The notes: generated from the sequence alone by a model not told the origin. A stretch of DNA of 64,000 bases from Panax quinquefolius (GCA_020205615.1 CM035156.1:13646123-13710122), one strand, 5' to 3'. Shown: positions 25,103-38,817, counted from the first letter of the stretch. Translations and numbers: made by a program.

Positions 25103-26952
25103 TCGTTAGGTTTGTAATATTCAAGAACGCAATCAAATTGCATAAATAAGTTTTAAAATGTAAAAATCGTAGAGTTTAAAAATTTTACAAACCATATACC
25201 CTTGATCACCCTTTATGCACAATTATTAATTAAACGAAAAATAAAGAATAAGAATCATACCCTTGAAGATTCGAGTTTCCTCGTGTACAAGTTCACCTCC
25301 AATTCTTTTTTCGCTCAACTTGAATCCACCGGGTTTGGTTCCTTCCTTTCGATCAACGTTAGCCACCCAAGTGTTTGGCCTCAGAGGTGATCCACCAAGG
25401 AAGAAGAAGGATTCAAGAAGATGGGTGGTTGGCTAAACCCTAGTTTTTCTATCTCTATAGAAAAAGCGCACTCTCCAACCATTGGAATAATCACGTAGTT
25501 TTGATATCCGATATAAGACTCTCTTATAAAGATATCAAGTAACCCTATTAAAATAAGGTATTATTTAATTAAACCCTTTTAATTAAAGGGCCCCTAATCT
25601 TATTAGGGATAATTAATTAAACTCCTTTAACTAATTTTTCTTCCTAATCCAATTAGGAATAAATGAGAGTATTTATATTAAATTAATTCCTAAACTCTTT
25701 TAGAAATTAAAATAATAATAATAATTGTAATAATATTAATAAGACTCTCTTATTAATTTATATTTAATATTTCTAAAATATTAAATAATAATATTAAGCT
25801 ATTTAATTTATTCTATCACCATAGATTAAATTAAATATACATAACATATTATTATGATTATGCCATTAACTTCTTAAATAATTATTCTTCCTTTTATGGT
25901 GTGACCCTTTAGGTTCTCCATATTAAACCCAGAATAAATCAATTGAATAATTCTAATCTTATTTAAATAAATAAATTAAATAATTAATTTATTTAAATAA
26001 ATAATATTTATTCTACAATAGGATAAGCCTCCCCAACATCATCAACGACTTTCCAGATAATATAGATTTCAACATTAATCATAAAAGAACCTTTGAGTAA
26101 ATAGTTACCGCACAATTCAATCCTTCCACCATACAATGTCCCAATTAAATATAAGACATGGAATTATCACAAGTCTTATTTTATTTAATTATATGTATTT
26201 CGACTCTTAAATGCACAACTCCAAATAATGCAAATTAGAAACTCCTTTCTAATTTCATTTCGCCGCCAAGGACTACCGGGTTGTCATTTATCGAATCACA
26301 TAGACATTTCTCTTCTTTAATGTAAGTGGTAGATTCTTTATCGATCATACATTATCTCCATGTACAACTTATTATACCCAAGCATACCCTTTGATATACC
26401 CTAAGGGTCTTAAGGAATAAGTCAAAGTATAACTCATCATACACAAGATACTATGATGATCTCAAGTCCAAGGATCACTTCAGATTACTATCACTACAGA
26501 AGTGAATCCTATCGACATGCAAGTAAAACTCCATTAGGTATTCCTTAGCGAGCCAATGCTCAAATGAACTTATTCTCTAATAAGCACCTACATACTTGCT
26601 TTAGTGTTCCACACAAATGATCATGAGATCAATCATCCTCATCCAATGAAAGCAAGCAACGATGTATCAATCTATCCGGATTCACTAATCCCAATTTAGT
26701 AATCCAACGATTGGGAACTATTTTAGTTTTAAGATTTCTAAGAATTTAGATCTCATTAGAATGATCATCATCATTATTCTAAAAGCATTGCTTAAAACTA
26801 TGGGTTTATCACATATTATAAAACAAAGATCATGTAGATAATTAAAAGCCTTTAATAAATTAATACTTTTTATTAATAAATGAATAAGATTGTTACAAAG
26901 TATATGCTTTATCATCAAACATGATCGGGCTTCAGTGTGCATACTACTTTCA
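25103..26952 (-). repeat. 5' LTR of the copia element
   Basis: Direct copy of 17774-19634. The 74-codon minus-strand frame at 26718-26942 and the 66-codon frame at 19401-19601 are the same stretch in the two LTRs and resemble no protein. Confidence 0.88.
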
Positions 26953-27265
26953 ACAACTCACGCCGTTATTTTTAAACAACTTATATTTGTCGTTTTCTTC
27001 ATCGATCGCTTCAAGGGTTATGGGGGCCCACACATGGGTCGCTTTGCGTAGTATGCATACGAATATTCCCGAAGCGATGCACGAATATTCCACGACCAAA
27101 CGAATATTCTCCTAACAACAATGAATATTTTATAACCACTTTCTTATTTTGAAATATTTGCGTATTTTACCCATAACTATCCACATTAATCAAATCAACC
27201 CTTACTATTTCAAAATAATAAATAGAGAAAATTAAATTTCATTAATAATAAGTTGGGGTCTTACA

Positions 27266-27676
27266 ACTATCATAAGTATTATAATACCAGTACTCACTAC
27301 TTATATTAGAGAGGGAGAAGAGATTACCCGGTAGACTTACAAGTCTATCGATCTGTGCTACCTAGACTATTTTTTATTTTTTTTAATGTTATTTTAATGT
27401 GTTGAGTCATCCTATAAAATGGAGAAATGCGTAAAAAAAACATACTCGGCCGGTACAAGCTGTGCCGGTTAGAGTATTTTAATATTAAAAAATCGTTTTA
27501 AAATAATTAAAATGACAACAGTTGACCATACAATGCAATATATTAAAATAAAAGCCGGTAAAGCTTGTGCCGGCTGGGCAATTATGGCATTCAATCTAAG
27601 CCTTCCAATAAATTGATCAACGGTCCAAAAGTGGATTGCTATAATAGTGTCCATGGCAACCGGTTGTCATAGATGG
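27266..27676 (-). repeat. Right arm of host inverted repeat
   Basis: Reverse complement of 1097-1374 plus 3863-3997. Better preserved: it keeps two near-palindromes GCCGGTACAAGCTGTGCCGGT (split copy at 27449-27469) and one at 27554-27574 with core AAGCTT, plus CAACCGGTTG at 27657-27666 near the tip. Its outermost part lies beyond E1 at 57122-57131. The first five bases, ACTAT, are the right target duplication of LTR-C; the last five, GATGG, are the left one of E1. Confidence 0.75.
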
Positions 27677-30253
27677 TGTGACGCCCCTAAAATTAGGTAT
27701 ACATCACCCATCTTGGGTAGTCAGATACATGGTACAGAATTTAAATACAACTTACTAATATAACTGTCGTGTACAATACGACATAAACTGTGAGTTTGAA
27801 TACAAATATTGTCTACTAGAGATCATACAAACTCAAAAGGAGTCCTCATTACAATTATCATCACACTATTTCACGAATAGTGAGGACTACTAATGCTATC
27901 CTCTCGACCATTACTCCGCTCCCCGACTCGTCCCGGCCTATATTCTCATTTTCAAGAGAATAAACGGTGAAAGAAAGGGTGAGCTCAACTAGCTCAAGAA
28001 GAAATATTATGACTAAGATAATGCGTAATAAATTATCATTAGCTTTCACAACAACAATGTTAAAGTGATAAAATATAATGAACATCAAGTTTAATTACAA
28101 ATTGAACCAAAGAATCCATTAAAAGAGTCAAGTAGAAAATAAAATCTACTATCTTTTATGATTTTAAAAGGTTTTTTTCATCATCATAATTATAATTTGA
28201 GACTCACTTTAATAAATATTCCACATCATCGAATCACCCCCGCATTACTACTACCAAGGATATTCTTTAGTATCACACGACCACAATTATTCATGCACTA
28301 CACGCCAAGAATATTTGTGTATTCATTAATGGTCATGATCATGCCAACAATCGTCCATCAATGCACTACTACCAATCGAGGATTTTTATCACATCATTTG
28401 TAACATTACTACCATGATTACAATCGAATAGTCTCTCGTCATAATCATACCAAGTCCATCTATGCACTACAGTGCCATGTATGACTTTCAACATAATATA
28501 AACATGAGGATGATGACAATGATATAAGAATTCAATAAAACAAGTTCAAGAATTATTTTATCCAGAATTATTAACGCCCAAATTGTCAACACGACATTGT
28601 TTTTGTAGAGTAAAATTCAAGAATGATCAAGAATATTTCCATGAAAAGATATGGATGAAACGCAAATATCAAGGATATTCCACTAATTTCATGGAGTATA
28701 TAAGTCAAAGTTTTAACCAACCGGGTATAATAAAGAATGAAATAACAAAAGAAATCACCATGCACGCGATAGACACGCGACAGCAAAAGTTATTCCAATG
28801 TAATAATAAATAACGTAACTGTGTCGTGCCAGAAATACACAAACAGGATATTCCAACAGAATAATAAAGAATGGAACCAGTCTACGTAAAACACATGCAG
28901 TGGATGTTCCAATATAATAATAATAAAGATGGAACATAAGTCCGTTAAAGGTAAAACACACAAACAGGATGTTCCAATGTAATAATAATAAAGATTTTAA
29001 CCAGTGTAACCGTGTAAAACACACGCATGTGATGTTCCAATGTAATAATAGAAGAATGTCACCAAGTATATAGGTAAATCGGCGATACAAAAGTTATTCC
29101 AATGTAATAATAAGCAATGGAATAACAACAGTTCTTTTTCATGAATAAGAAATAACACCCCTTTTTTTTGGTAGAGATTGAATATCGCAGATAATGAAGT
29201 AACAAAATACTCTTCTTCTTTATCTCTTATTCTCTCTATACTTTCTCTCTCTATAGCTTGAATGAAATTGTGAAAATAATGAAGCACTCAGCCTCTATTT
29301 ATAGAAGATTTCTAGCTTAAGACCCTGCCATTGTGAAAAGGCAAGTGGCTCTGACGATCGGTGATGTGAAAAGAAAAGTGGTTCGACGCTCAGAATGTGA
29401 AACGACAAGTGGTTCGATCACTTGTAATGTGAAACGACAAGTGGTTCGGCCTTGTAATATGAAACGGCAAGTGGTTTGACGTCTAAGTAAAGGTAATTAC
29501 TATCGACGAAGGTAATTACTATTCACAAAGGTAATTACTATCGACGAAGGTAATTCTTATCGACGAAGAGACTCTTAGATGATGACATATGGGCCCCCCA
29601 TAAAATAATCAAACTTACCACAAACGCCTCATAATAGACTCTTTATATACATCAAGGATTGAATAAATATTACCACAAATCATTTTATTTTTAATCAACA
29701 CATATTTAATCTTTCAACAATTATTAATCATTTATAACTTGTCGCCTCAATTATTGATTTAATACTATAACATATTATATGTATGATAATCGTGACAATA
29801 ATTGAATCAATAATATAAGAGATATGATGCAAAGAATTATCGTAGTAATAATTGAGCATAATGAGTGACTTCTCACATAAGCATCAATAATCAATATCGT
29901 GCTACTATACAACCACGCCAGACATCGCATTTTTTTACTACCGGGTAGTTCAACAGCTTTTAATTCAGAACACCTCCGCCGTTATTTTTATAGAAAGATA
30001 ATTTTGTCGCTTTTCTAACTACTTAATAATACTTCCGTTAATGGGGTCCACTAATGATTGAGTCATTGCATTTAATATTCCCCGACAAAAAGAATATTCC
30101 TCACCAAACTAATATTTTATAACAACTTGCTTACTTTTGCAAAATTTATAAATATTACCCACAACTATAACATTATATCAAATTTATTCCATAATATTCA
30201 AAAATAATATTTATAGAAAATTCATCTTTATTTATAAAAGTTGGGGTCTTACA
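27677..30253 (-). repeat. 3' LTR of E1
   Basis: Runs from TGTGACGCCCCT to TTGGGGTCTTACA on the plus strand, the complement of an LTR. TATA-like box (minus strand) at 29295-29303. Contains repeats of AAGGTAATTACTATCGACG (29485-29570) and of AAGTGGTTCG (29345-29475). Frames inside (for example 28158-28403 and 28755-29090) lie in these repeats. Confidence 0.9.
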
Positions 30254-33200
30254 ACCTCCCTTCTTATGAAATTTCGCCCTCGAAATTAGGGTACGCACTG
30301 TATGTCGAAGAGGTAAAGATACCTTGATTTCATTTGATTCTAACTCCCAAGTCATTTCCTCAACATCGTGGTTCCTCCACAAAACTTTAACTTGAGGTAT
30401 AACCTTCGAGCGTAGAATATGTTCCTTCTTATCCAAAATTTGAACAGAACCTCTTCATACGCCAAATCTTCCGCTATTTCATCCCGGGTTCTAACTCAAT
30501 AATGTGGTTTGGGTCTTTCACATATTTACGTAACATGGATATGTGAAAAACGTTATGAACATTTAGACATACTCAAGCAGAAAGCGAGTCTATAGCCACA
30601 GTTCCTACCGATCGAGGATTAAAATGGACCGATGAATCGAGGATTGAGTTTTCCTCTCTTTTCAAATTTTGTAACTCCTTTCCATGGAGTAACTCTTAAC
30701 AACACATGATCTCCTATATCGAATTCCCACGCCTTTCGATGAAGATCAAGATAACTCTTTTGTCGATTTTGTGAGGTTTTTATACATTGTCGGATCGTTT
30801 AAATCTTTTTCCAGTAGTCATACGTATCAACTCCCGGCCCCAACAATGTTGTTTCACCCACCTCATCCCAAAGATAATCGGAGAACGACACTTTCTTCCA
30901 TACAACGCTTCATATGGAACCATGCCAATACTTGCTTGATAACCGTTGTTGTCAGAGGAAAACTCCACCAATGGTAAGAACTTGTCCCAACTTCCCTTGA
31001 AATCAAGGACACAGAGTCTTAATAGATCTTCAAGAGTTTGAATAGTCCTCTCCGATCGTCCGTCTCGTCTCGAGGATGATATGCCGAAGCTAAATCGTAA
31101 GTCGTGCTCATAGCTTTTTGCAAACTAACCCAAAATCGTGAAGTGAATCTTGGGTCTCGATCGTAAACTATGGATACTTGGCATACCATGCGATCTTACA
31201 ATCTCGTTTATGTACATAATGAGCAAGACGTTCAAGTGTATAAGTTTCTCAGATCGGTAAGAAATGAGCGGACTTGGTCAATCTATCAACAATGACCCAA
31301 ATCGCATTTATGCTGAGAAACCTTAGGAAGACCCAGAACTAAATCCATGGTAATGTGCTCCCACTTCCATTCCGGAATTTCAAGTGGTTGCAATGGACCT
31401 TTTGGTACTTGATGCTCCGCTTTAACTCGTTGACAAGTTAGACACCTTGAGATAAACAGCGCTATCTCTCTCTTCATATTGCTTCCACCAAAATGTATGT
31501 ATTTAATATCATGATACATTTTGGTACTCCTGAGATGGATTGCAAATGGTGTGTTGGCGCTCCATCATGATATTATACTTTAAATCGTGGTCGTTAGGAA
31601 CACAAAGTCCGGAGTCGACTCAAGTATTCCTTCTTCATCGATTCTTGCTTCGCATAAGCACCTTCTTGCACTTTCTTCCTCACGCGATCACCTCCGTGTC
31701 TCAGAGCTCGAAAGCAACTTTTAACTTTATCGATTAAAGTTTGTTCTCTACTCAGATACTCGCTTATCATCACACGCGTCCTCGAGTCTTTAACTCTATC
31801 TCCATCCTTTGCAAGTCACACAAAATGGGCTCTGCGTTGACAATATCGCACTCAGATTTGCATATGATCTTCACTCAACGCGCCGCCCTACACGCTCGCT
31901 TTTCCAGATGGTATCGATGGTATGATCATAATCTTTCAGCAGTTCAAGCCAACGTCGTTGTCGCATGTTGAGTTCCTTTTGAGTGAAGAAATATTTGAGG
32001 CTTTTATGATCCGTAAAGATCTCCACTTTCTCCCCATACAAGTAATGCCTCCAAATTTTAAGTGCAAAGACAACAACCGCTAACTCTAGATCATGAGTAG
32101 GATAATTCCTCTCATATTATTCTTTGAGTTGTCATGAGGCATAAAGCTATAACTTTTCCATGTTGCATGAGAACACATCCCAACCCTTTGCTCAAGCATC
32201 ATCAGTAGATGACAAATCCTCCGAGCCGATGGTATTGTCGTAACAAAATAAATAAGTCTCTCTCGAGTTCTTGAAAACTCTTCTCACATTCTTCGCTCCA
32301 ATCGAACTTTCAGATCTTTCCGAGTCACCGAGTCAATGGAGTAGCGATTCGAGAAAATCCTTCCACGAATCTCCGATAATAACCAAATTTAAACCGAGAA
32401 AGCTACGCATACTTTGGCCACTAATTTAGGTTGTCCCCACTTTAATAGCTTCAATCTTTCTTTGGCCGGGTCAATAGATATTCCATGACTTGATACCACG
32501 TGCCCAAGGAATGCTACTTCTTCAAGCCGTAACTCGCATTTCTTCAACTTGGCATAAAGCTTATATTCACGAAGCTTTTGGAGTGTCACCTCAAGTGTTG
32601 CTTTCATGATCTTCACGGCTTTTGGAATAAATAAGGATGTCATCAATAAAGACGACCACAAAGTGATCCAAATATTCCTTGAATACTCGGTTCATCATAT
32701 CCATAAAGGCGTTAGGAGCATTAGTCAATCCAAAGGACATGACTAGGAATTCATAATGCCCGCATCGAAGTTCTCGAAGCCGCCTTTGGAATGTCACGGT
32801 TTTAATCTTCAATTGGTGATATCCTAACTAAGATCAATCTTTGAAAAGAATTTGGCTCTCTTGCAATCGGGTCAAACAGTCATCAATACGCGGGCAATGG
32901 ATACCTATTTTTGATGGTGACATGATTCAACTCCCGATAATCAATACAAAGTCGCGATACTCCCATCTTTCTTCTTCACGAATAGTAACAGAGCACCCCA
33001 AGGAGAAGTATTGGGACTTAATAAAGCCAATGTCTAACAATTCCTCGCAATTGGGTCTTTAACTCCTCAAGTTCAATAGAGCCATTCGACATGGGGCTTT
33101 GGAAATAGGTTTTGTCACCGGTTCAAGGTCGATACAAAATTTAATTTCACGCCTGGGTAGGCCAGAAGTTCTTCGAGGGAATAAGTCAGAAATTTATTAA

Positions 33201-33790
33201 CAATAGAAATATCGCTCAAAATCGACGTATTTTTATTTAAATCGTGACATGAGCTAAGAAAGCTTGACATCCGCTTTTTCAATAAACGAATAGCTTTATG
33301 GCTTGAGATGACCGTGATTGATTTTAATGGTTTGGTCGCTTGAATTCGATAATAGGTTGGTTAGAATATGAAAGCTAACAACCTTACTTTAAAACAATCA
33401 ATTTTTGCATGATAAGTAGTTAACCAATCAATCCTAGTAATCACGACAAATGCAAGTATTTTTAATGAAATAAGATCGACAGTAATGTGAGGGTACCGAT
33501 TTGAACCAAACAAGACTTATAAACAAATGGATGTAATAAAGGTTTCTCCCAACGGAGTTTCCACAGATAAGTCAAAGTCTAATTTCTCCGAGTCAAATTT
33601 AATCGATGAGCGCAAGTAGGAGAAATAAAAGAATGGGTAGAACCCCAGATCAAATAAAGTATAGACTTCATTAGAGTTTATGATAAGTTTACCCGTGATG
33701 ACCTCATTCGGGTTCCTTGCTCTCTCGGGAGGTGACAACAAACGCCTCCTCAGACTACCGGGTTTTGACTTTTTCTCGACTACTTTGGTG
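30254..33790 (-). pseudogene. E1 pol: protease, RT, RNase H, integrase, chromodomain-like tail
   Basis: Minus-strand pieces in shifting frames give the gypsy order. Protease (33741-33517) reads YTLFDLG where an active site D-S/T-G is expected, so the catalytic motif is altered. RT (about 33160-32400) keeps [14 protein letters not shown] and FIDDILIYS, then a frameshift and EVAFLGHVVSS. RNase H follows to about 31950. Integrase (31730-30770) has CLTCQRVKAEHQVPKGPLQP and the C-terminal ASIGMVPYEALYGRKCRSP. The last part (30436-30260) has VKVLWRNHDVEEMTWELE, as in Tekay/Del chromodomain tails, then the polypurine tract. Many stops and frameshifts; non-functional as assembled. Confidence 0.85.
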
Positions 33791-34911
33791 CCTCTATCCT
33801 AGTTGAATTTGTCTTTGAGAAACGACAAAATCGAGCTAAGTGACCTTCTCTTCCACAATTATAACACGCTTTGATTCGCACATATGCAGTTTTGATCGAT
33901 GTGTCCCTCTCTCCGCATTTGAAGCATATGATAGGTGGTCTTTCTCCTTCCTTAACAACGGGGTGTCAGGCCGACGCCTTTCCATCATTGTTGAATCTCT
34001 TTTTTTGAAATGTCCATTCTTATTATTTTGGGCCCGATTACCACCAAGTGGTTACCATATCCGGCGTGTTGATTCCCTCCACGCTTGTTGTCACCGCTTC
34101 GATGACTACTCTCTTTGGTATTATAATTTTGCTTACCGCTTCTCTTTTAGTCACGTTGACTCGTTATCGCGCTCCACTAATCGAGCCCTATTTACAACAT
34201 CCGAATACAAACACGGTTTATGAGAAATAAGATGTCGACGTATCTCCGCTTCAAACCTCTTAAAAACATTCGCGCCATTCTCTCTTCATTATCCACCAAG
34301 TGGGGATTTAAACCGTGATAACTCCGCAAATTTTGCCTCGATTGCGACATGGTCATATTGTTTTGTTCCAACTTGATAAACTCCACCTCCTTCATGGCGT
34401 AATACTTTCGTGAAAGTATTTATCGTTGAATGTACCTCCCGAACTTCTCCCAAGATATCTTCAAGACAAAGAAGTTGAGTACGTTTTTACCGATTCCCAC
34501 CAAGAATCGCCTCCTCCGCGCAACATAAAAGCGGCAAATGGAACCTTTTGCTCCTCTGAGCATCCCAAGACATCAAATATCTTGGTAATCTGCTTTATCC
34601 ATGCTTCCGCCGTAAGTAGTTTTGGCTCTCCTTAAACTCCGGTGGTCCCAGCCTCCTTGAATCGCTTTAGCGGTGACCGCACCGAGAGTTTTTCGTGTTT
34701 CCACCTACGTTTTGGATGAGTCGCTTCTCATCATTGCGTTGCATGAATCGCATAAAGCCTCCGAACATTTGATCATTCATCATTTGGGTCGTTGTTGTTG
34801 TTTTACGAGGATTATCGCGCCTCGATGCACATTATCCTCGATTATTGATATGTGGTGAATCAATGATCGCGCCTGTGCTCCATTGCTATTCTCAACATTC
34901 TCGGATGTCAT
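33791..34911 (-). pseudogene. E1 gag
   Basis: Start at 34911 (ATGACATCCGAG on the minus strand) is the likely one, lying after a leader of about 170 bases from the PBS. The retrotransposon gag core is seen at 34395-34192 (MKEVEFIKLEQNNMT, HLVDNEERMARMFLRGLK). Two zinc knuckles follow: a damaged one near 33934-33900 (CFKCGE) and an intact one at 33866-33825 (CYNCGREGHLARFC, C-x2-C-x4-H-x4-C). Gag packages the RNA. Frames are broken between these pieces. The 127-codon plus-strand frame at 33840-34223 is its antisense shadow. Confidence 0.8.
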
Positions 34912-35096
34912 TTTCAGACATCGCCACAAAATAAAAGGTTAATTGACATGTAACATATTATCCCTATATTCGAATTGAACCAATAAAATAGCACATAAAC
35001 TTAGGTAGGTCATACTAGCGAAGGAATTCTCCTCTCTCCCTCCTAGTACTATTCTCACATCTTAGCCAGGATCATATCCCTAAGCTCGATATAAAC
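34912..35096 (-). other. E1 leader and primer binding site
   Basis: Non-coding stretch next to the 5' LTR. The PBS is at about 35083-35096 and reads TTTATATCGAGC on the minus strand, a mutated form of the TGGTATCGAGC seen in E2. Confidence 0.6.
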
Positions 35097-36155
35097 CGTG
35101 ACGCCCCAAAATTAGGTATACATCACCCATCTTGGGTAGTTAGATACATGGTACATGTAATTTAAATACAACTTACTAATATAACTGTCTGTGGTATAAT
35201 AATTACATAAACCGTGAGTTTGAATACAAATATTGTCTACTAGAGATCATACAAACTCAAAAGGAGTCCTCATTACAATTATTATCACACTATTTCACGT
35301 AATAGTGAGGACTACTAATGCTATCCTCTCGACCATTACTCCGCTCCCCGACTCGTCCCATTTATATTCTCATTTTCAAGAGAAGAAAATTGAAAGAAAG
35401 GGTGAGCTCAACTAGCTCAAGAAGAAATATTATGACTAAGATAATGCGTAATAAATTATCATTAGCTCTACAACAATGTTGTTAAACCGATAAAATATAA
35501 TGAACATCAAGTTTAACTCACAGTAGAACCAAAGAATCCATTAAAAGAGTCAAGTAGAAAATAAAATCTACTATCTTTTATGATTTTAAAAGGTTTTTCA
35601 TCATCATAATTATAATGAGACTCAATTTTAATAAATATTCCACATCATCGAATCACCCCACCGCACTACGGCCAAGGATATTCTTTAGTATCACGACCAC
35701 AATTATTCATGCACTACTGGCCAAGAATATTTGTGTATTCATTAATGGTCATGATCATGCCAACAATCGTCCATCAATGCACTATGGCTAACGAGGATTT
35801 TTATCACATCATTTGTAACATTACGGCCATGATTAACCGAATAGTCTCTCGTCATAATCATACCAAGTCCATCTATGCACTTTCTGGTGCCATGATGACT
35901 TTCAACATAATATAAACATGAGGATGATGACAATAATATAAGAATTCAATAAAACAAGTTCAAGAATTATTTTATCCAGAATTATTAACGCCCAAATTGT
36001 CAACATGATCATCGTTTTGTAGAGTAAAATTCAAGAATGATCGGAAGAATATTTCCATGAAAAGATATCGAATGAAACGCAAATATCAAGGATATTCCAC
36101 TAATTTCATGGAGTATAGAAGTCAAAGTTTTAACCTATTTGGGTATAATAAAGAA
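35097..36155 (-). repeat. 5' LTR of E1, part next to gag
   Basis: Begins GTGACGCCCCAAAATTAGG and follows 27677 onward closely. Cut at 36155 by E2; the 5-base AAGAA (36151-36155) is the left target duplication of E2. The rest continues at 55611. Confidence 0.9.
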
Positions 36156-38815
36156 TGTAAGACCCCAACTTATTATTAATGAAATTTAATTTTCTATTTA
36201 TTATTTTGAAATAGTAAGGGTTGATTTGATTAATGTGGATAGTTAGGGTTAAATACGCAAATATTTCAAAATAAGCAAGTGGTTATAAAATATTCATTGT
36301 TGTCGGGGAATATTCGTTTGGTCGTAGAATATTCGTCATCGCTTTGGGAATATTCGTATTGAATGCTACGCGACAATGGGGCCCCATAACGGAAAGCGAT
36401 TGGATGAGGAAAACGACAAATATAAGTTGTTTTAAAATAACAGCGTAATTGTTATCAAATTAAGATCGTTTGAATACCCGGTGGTTAAAATATGATGAAT
36501 ACGCGTATGCGCAAAGACATTACCAGATATCGCATAAAGATTGTTGAATTATTGATCCTTACGTTAGAAGGCACTACTCAATAATTTTCACAGTGAGTCT
36601 TTCGCTCAAAGATTTTATTTTATTGATTCAATAATTCTTTGCGTTGATATTTTATATTATTGTTGTTCAATAATTGTCACACGCATTATTATCTTCATTA
36701 TCGGATCAATAATTCATATTATTTGAATAATATTATTAGATAGCATTATTGGCAATGTCTAGAAAGTTACGTCAAGGAGAGGTTTGGTCACCTAATTGCG
36801 GCCAAGAAGGAGAGATCCTTATTGGAAAGCCCCTCTTTCCTGAGGAACACTGGTCATTCATAAATGTGATTTCGTAATATTATTTGGGAATAATTAATTA
36901 TTGATTTATATGATAAGAAAATATTTATTTGATATGGATATAAATGATGGATTTATTATATGTGGTTATAATTGAAGGATTTAATGTTAAGGTATTTTAT
37001 CAAGATATTTTTGCCTGAATGGAGGTATTAAAATCAAATCAATATTTTTACGATATATTGCGTGAGTTATAATTTTTTAATCGACCGTTGGATCGTTATG
37101 ATTTTTGGATATGTTATACATATATAAGTTGAGTATATGTCTACAAATTTTGAACCGTTAAAAATGAATGAATGATTTGTTATAAATTTTAAGAGGTGTT
37201 TGATTCTTGGAAAGTAGGGTTATAATTGATTTTGGTGGAAAATTCTAGAATTGAGTGGGCCCCACTTGTGGTTGGTGAAAAAATGTGCTGAATTTTATTT
37301 CAAATGTGGTGGGTGGCAATAGTAGCGAGTAAAGCCATCAGAAGTTGAGTCAAGTCTGCTTCTTGGGCTAACATTTTCCTATAAATAGAGGCTAAGTTAG
37401 AATTGAAAATCACACCGAAACAAAGTTTTTCTCTCTCTCTATATTATCGAGCGTATTTTGTGAGTATTTAGATACTTTGAGAGTTCTTTGCTCAAGATAA
37501 GTTTCATTCAAAGATCACTTCCGACCTTTCCTTCCAAGAAATCTTCGATTCTTTGAGGTAAGGGATGTTATTTTTTTCAGTAATGATATTATTTCTTCAA
37601 TATCATTATCTTTGAAATGTTGATCTGAAGTTTTTATCAAATTTGGAACTTTTTCATGTATGGGGTTACTATTCATGAGTTACTTATTCACGAAGTTACT
37701 ATTCATGAGTTACTATTCACGATTACTTATTCACGAGTACTATTCATGAAGCGTGAAGATATTTTTTTGTGGAATTTCTATCTTTTGGTGTTTGAAGTTA
37801 TTATTCACGATACGGCACTATTCACGATATCTGACTATTCATTAGAAAAATAAAATTTCTTCTTCATTCAAAATATCTATTTTGGATACTAGCTTTGATT
37901 GTATCCATGTTTTAATCATTCTTGAATTTTACACCACTTATGATTATTTTGAGGTAGTTTTGAACATGGATAAAACAAAGTACTTTAATCCATAATCCTT
38001 AATCCTTGTCATTTTGTTTCATGGATTCGTTTCTTTAAAATATTTTTCATCATCCTCGGTCTTAAATGATGATATTAAAGAATATCTTTGGGCTTTCAGA
38101 AAGGCAAAGATGAATGATTTTGAAGAATATCTTTGGCCTGTAGTGCAAAGATGAGCAGTGTTGAGATGAACATGACTGTGATTAATATCTTTGGCTCAGT
38201 AGTGCAAAGATGAGCAGTGTTTAAATGAAACATGACTAATCGATGAATATCTTTGGCTCAGTAGCAAAAGATGAATATTTGATTCGGTGTATATTGATTG
38301 ATGTTACAGGATAAAAGATGAGCGATGAACTTTTAAATTCATACATGAAGATAGTAGTTTGCATTCTCTACTTAACTCTTCTAATGAATTATTATTTCCG
38401 CATGTAATATTGATTTAAAATTTGTTGTCTATTGTATTCTATTAGATTTTTTTCCTGTTGAAGACTAACGATAATTTGTTGTATATTATCTTAGTCATAA
38501 TATTCTTTATTGAGCTAGTTGAGCTCACCCTTTTCCTTTTGTTCCATTTTTTTCTCGGGAGGCGAGAATATAGCGAGTATTTAGTCTGGGGAATGGAATA
38601 AAGGTTCTAGAGAGAGTTGTTTAGTAGTCCTCACCATTTTGTAAAATAATGTATCAATAAATGTGATGAGGATTTATTTGAGTATAGATATTGTCAGAAG
38701 ATAATATTTGTATTTAAACTCACAGCTTTTACTATTGTAATAATAAAGATGTAGTTGTTTCGCACCACGTATTGACAACTCGAATGGGTGATGTATACCT
38801 ATTTGGGGCGCCACA
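36156..38815 (+). repeat. 5' LTR of E2
   Basis: Full LTR with TATA-like box TATAAATAG at 37380-37388. Contains tandem TTACTATTCATGAG words (about 37665-37830) and four units of the ATATCTTTGGC..GTGCAAAGATGA repeat (38085-38275). Confidence 0.92.
37380..37388 (+). promoter_or_regulatory. TATA-like box of the E2 5' LTR
   Basis: TATAAATAG, repeated at 54174-54182 in the 3' LTR and at the equivalent place in the other LTRs. Likely start of element transcription shortly downstream. Confidence 0.55.
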
Positions 38816-38817
38816 GT

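Larger units (their letters stand above)
17774..26952 (-). mobile_element. Ty1/copia retrotransposon inserted in LTR-C, minus strand
   Basis: Direct LTRs at 17774-19634 (1.86 kb) and 25103-26952 (1.85 kb) begin TCGTTAGGTTTGTAATATTC and end GCATACTACTTTCA. On the minus strand the order is 5' LTR, PBS, a long leader, gag, integrase, RT, RNase H, polypurine tract (GTGCAAGTGGGAGA, 19636-19649) and 3' LTR, with integrase before RT as in copia. The internal part is 5.5 kb, of which about 2.4 kb is non-coding leader, and the coding part is shortened and broken. The target was AATAAC..ACGCCG within LTR-C; the exact duplication is blurred. Confidence 0.88.
15469..27265 (-). repeat. LTR-C: solo gypsy LTR, split by a copia element
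   Basis: Begins TGTGCCGCCCCC (15469) and ends TTGGGGTCTTACA (27265). Its own sequence is 15469-17773 plus 26953-27265, about 2.6 kb, close to the 2.66 kb LTRs of E2, with which it shares the start AACTTATTATTAATGAAATT. The flanks ACTAT at 15464-15468 and ACTAT at 27266-27270 are a perfect target duplication, proving that both parts belong together and that it is a solo LTR. Three units of the internal LTR repeat lie at 16020-16150, against five in LTR-B. Confidence 0.88.

Noticed and set aside
15469..27265. LTR-B and LTR-C as the two LTRs of one full element
   Set aside because: LTR-C has its own perfect ACTAT duplication, only 104 bp lie between them, and their LTR start sequences belong to different subgroups.
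33840..34223. 127-codon plus-strand frame
   Set aside because: Antisense shadow of E1 gag and its zinc knuckles.
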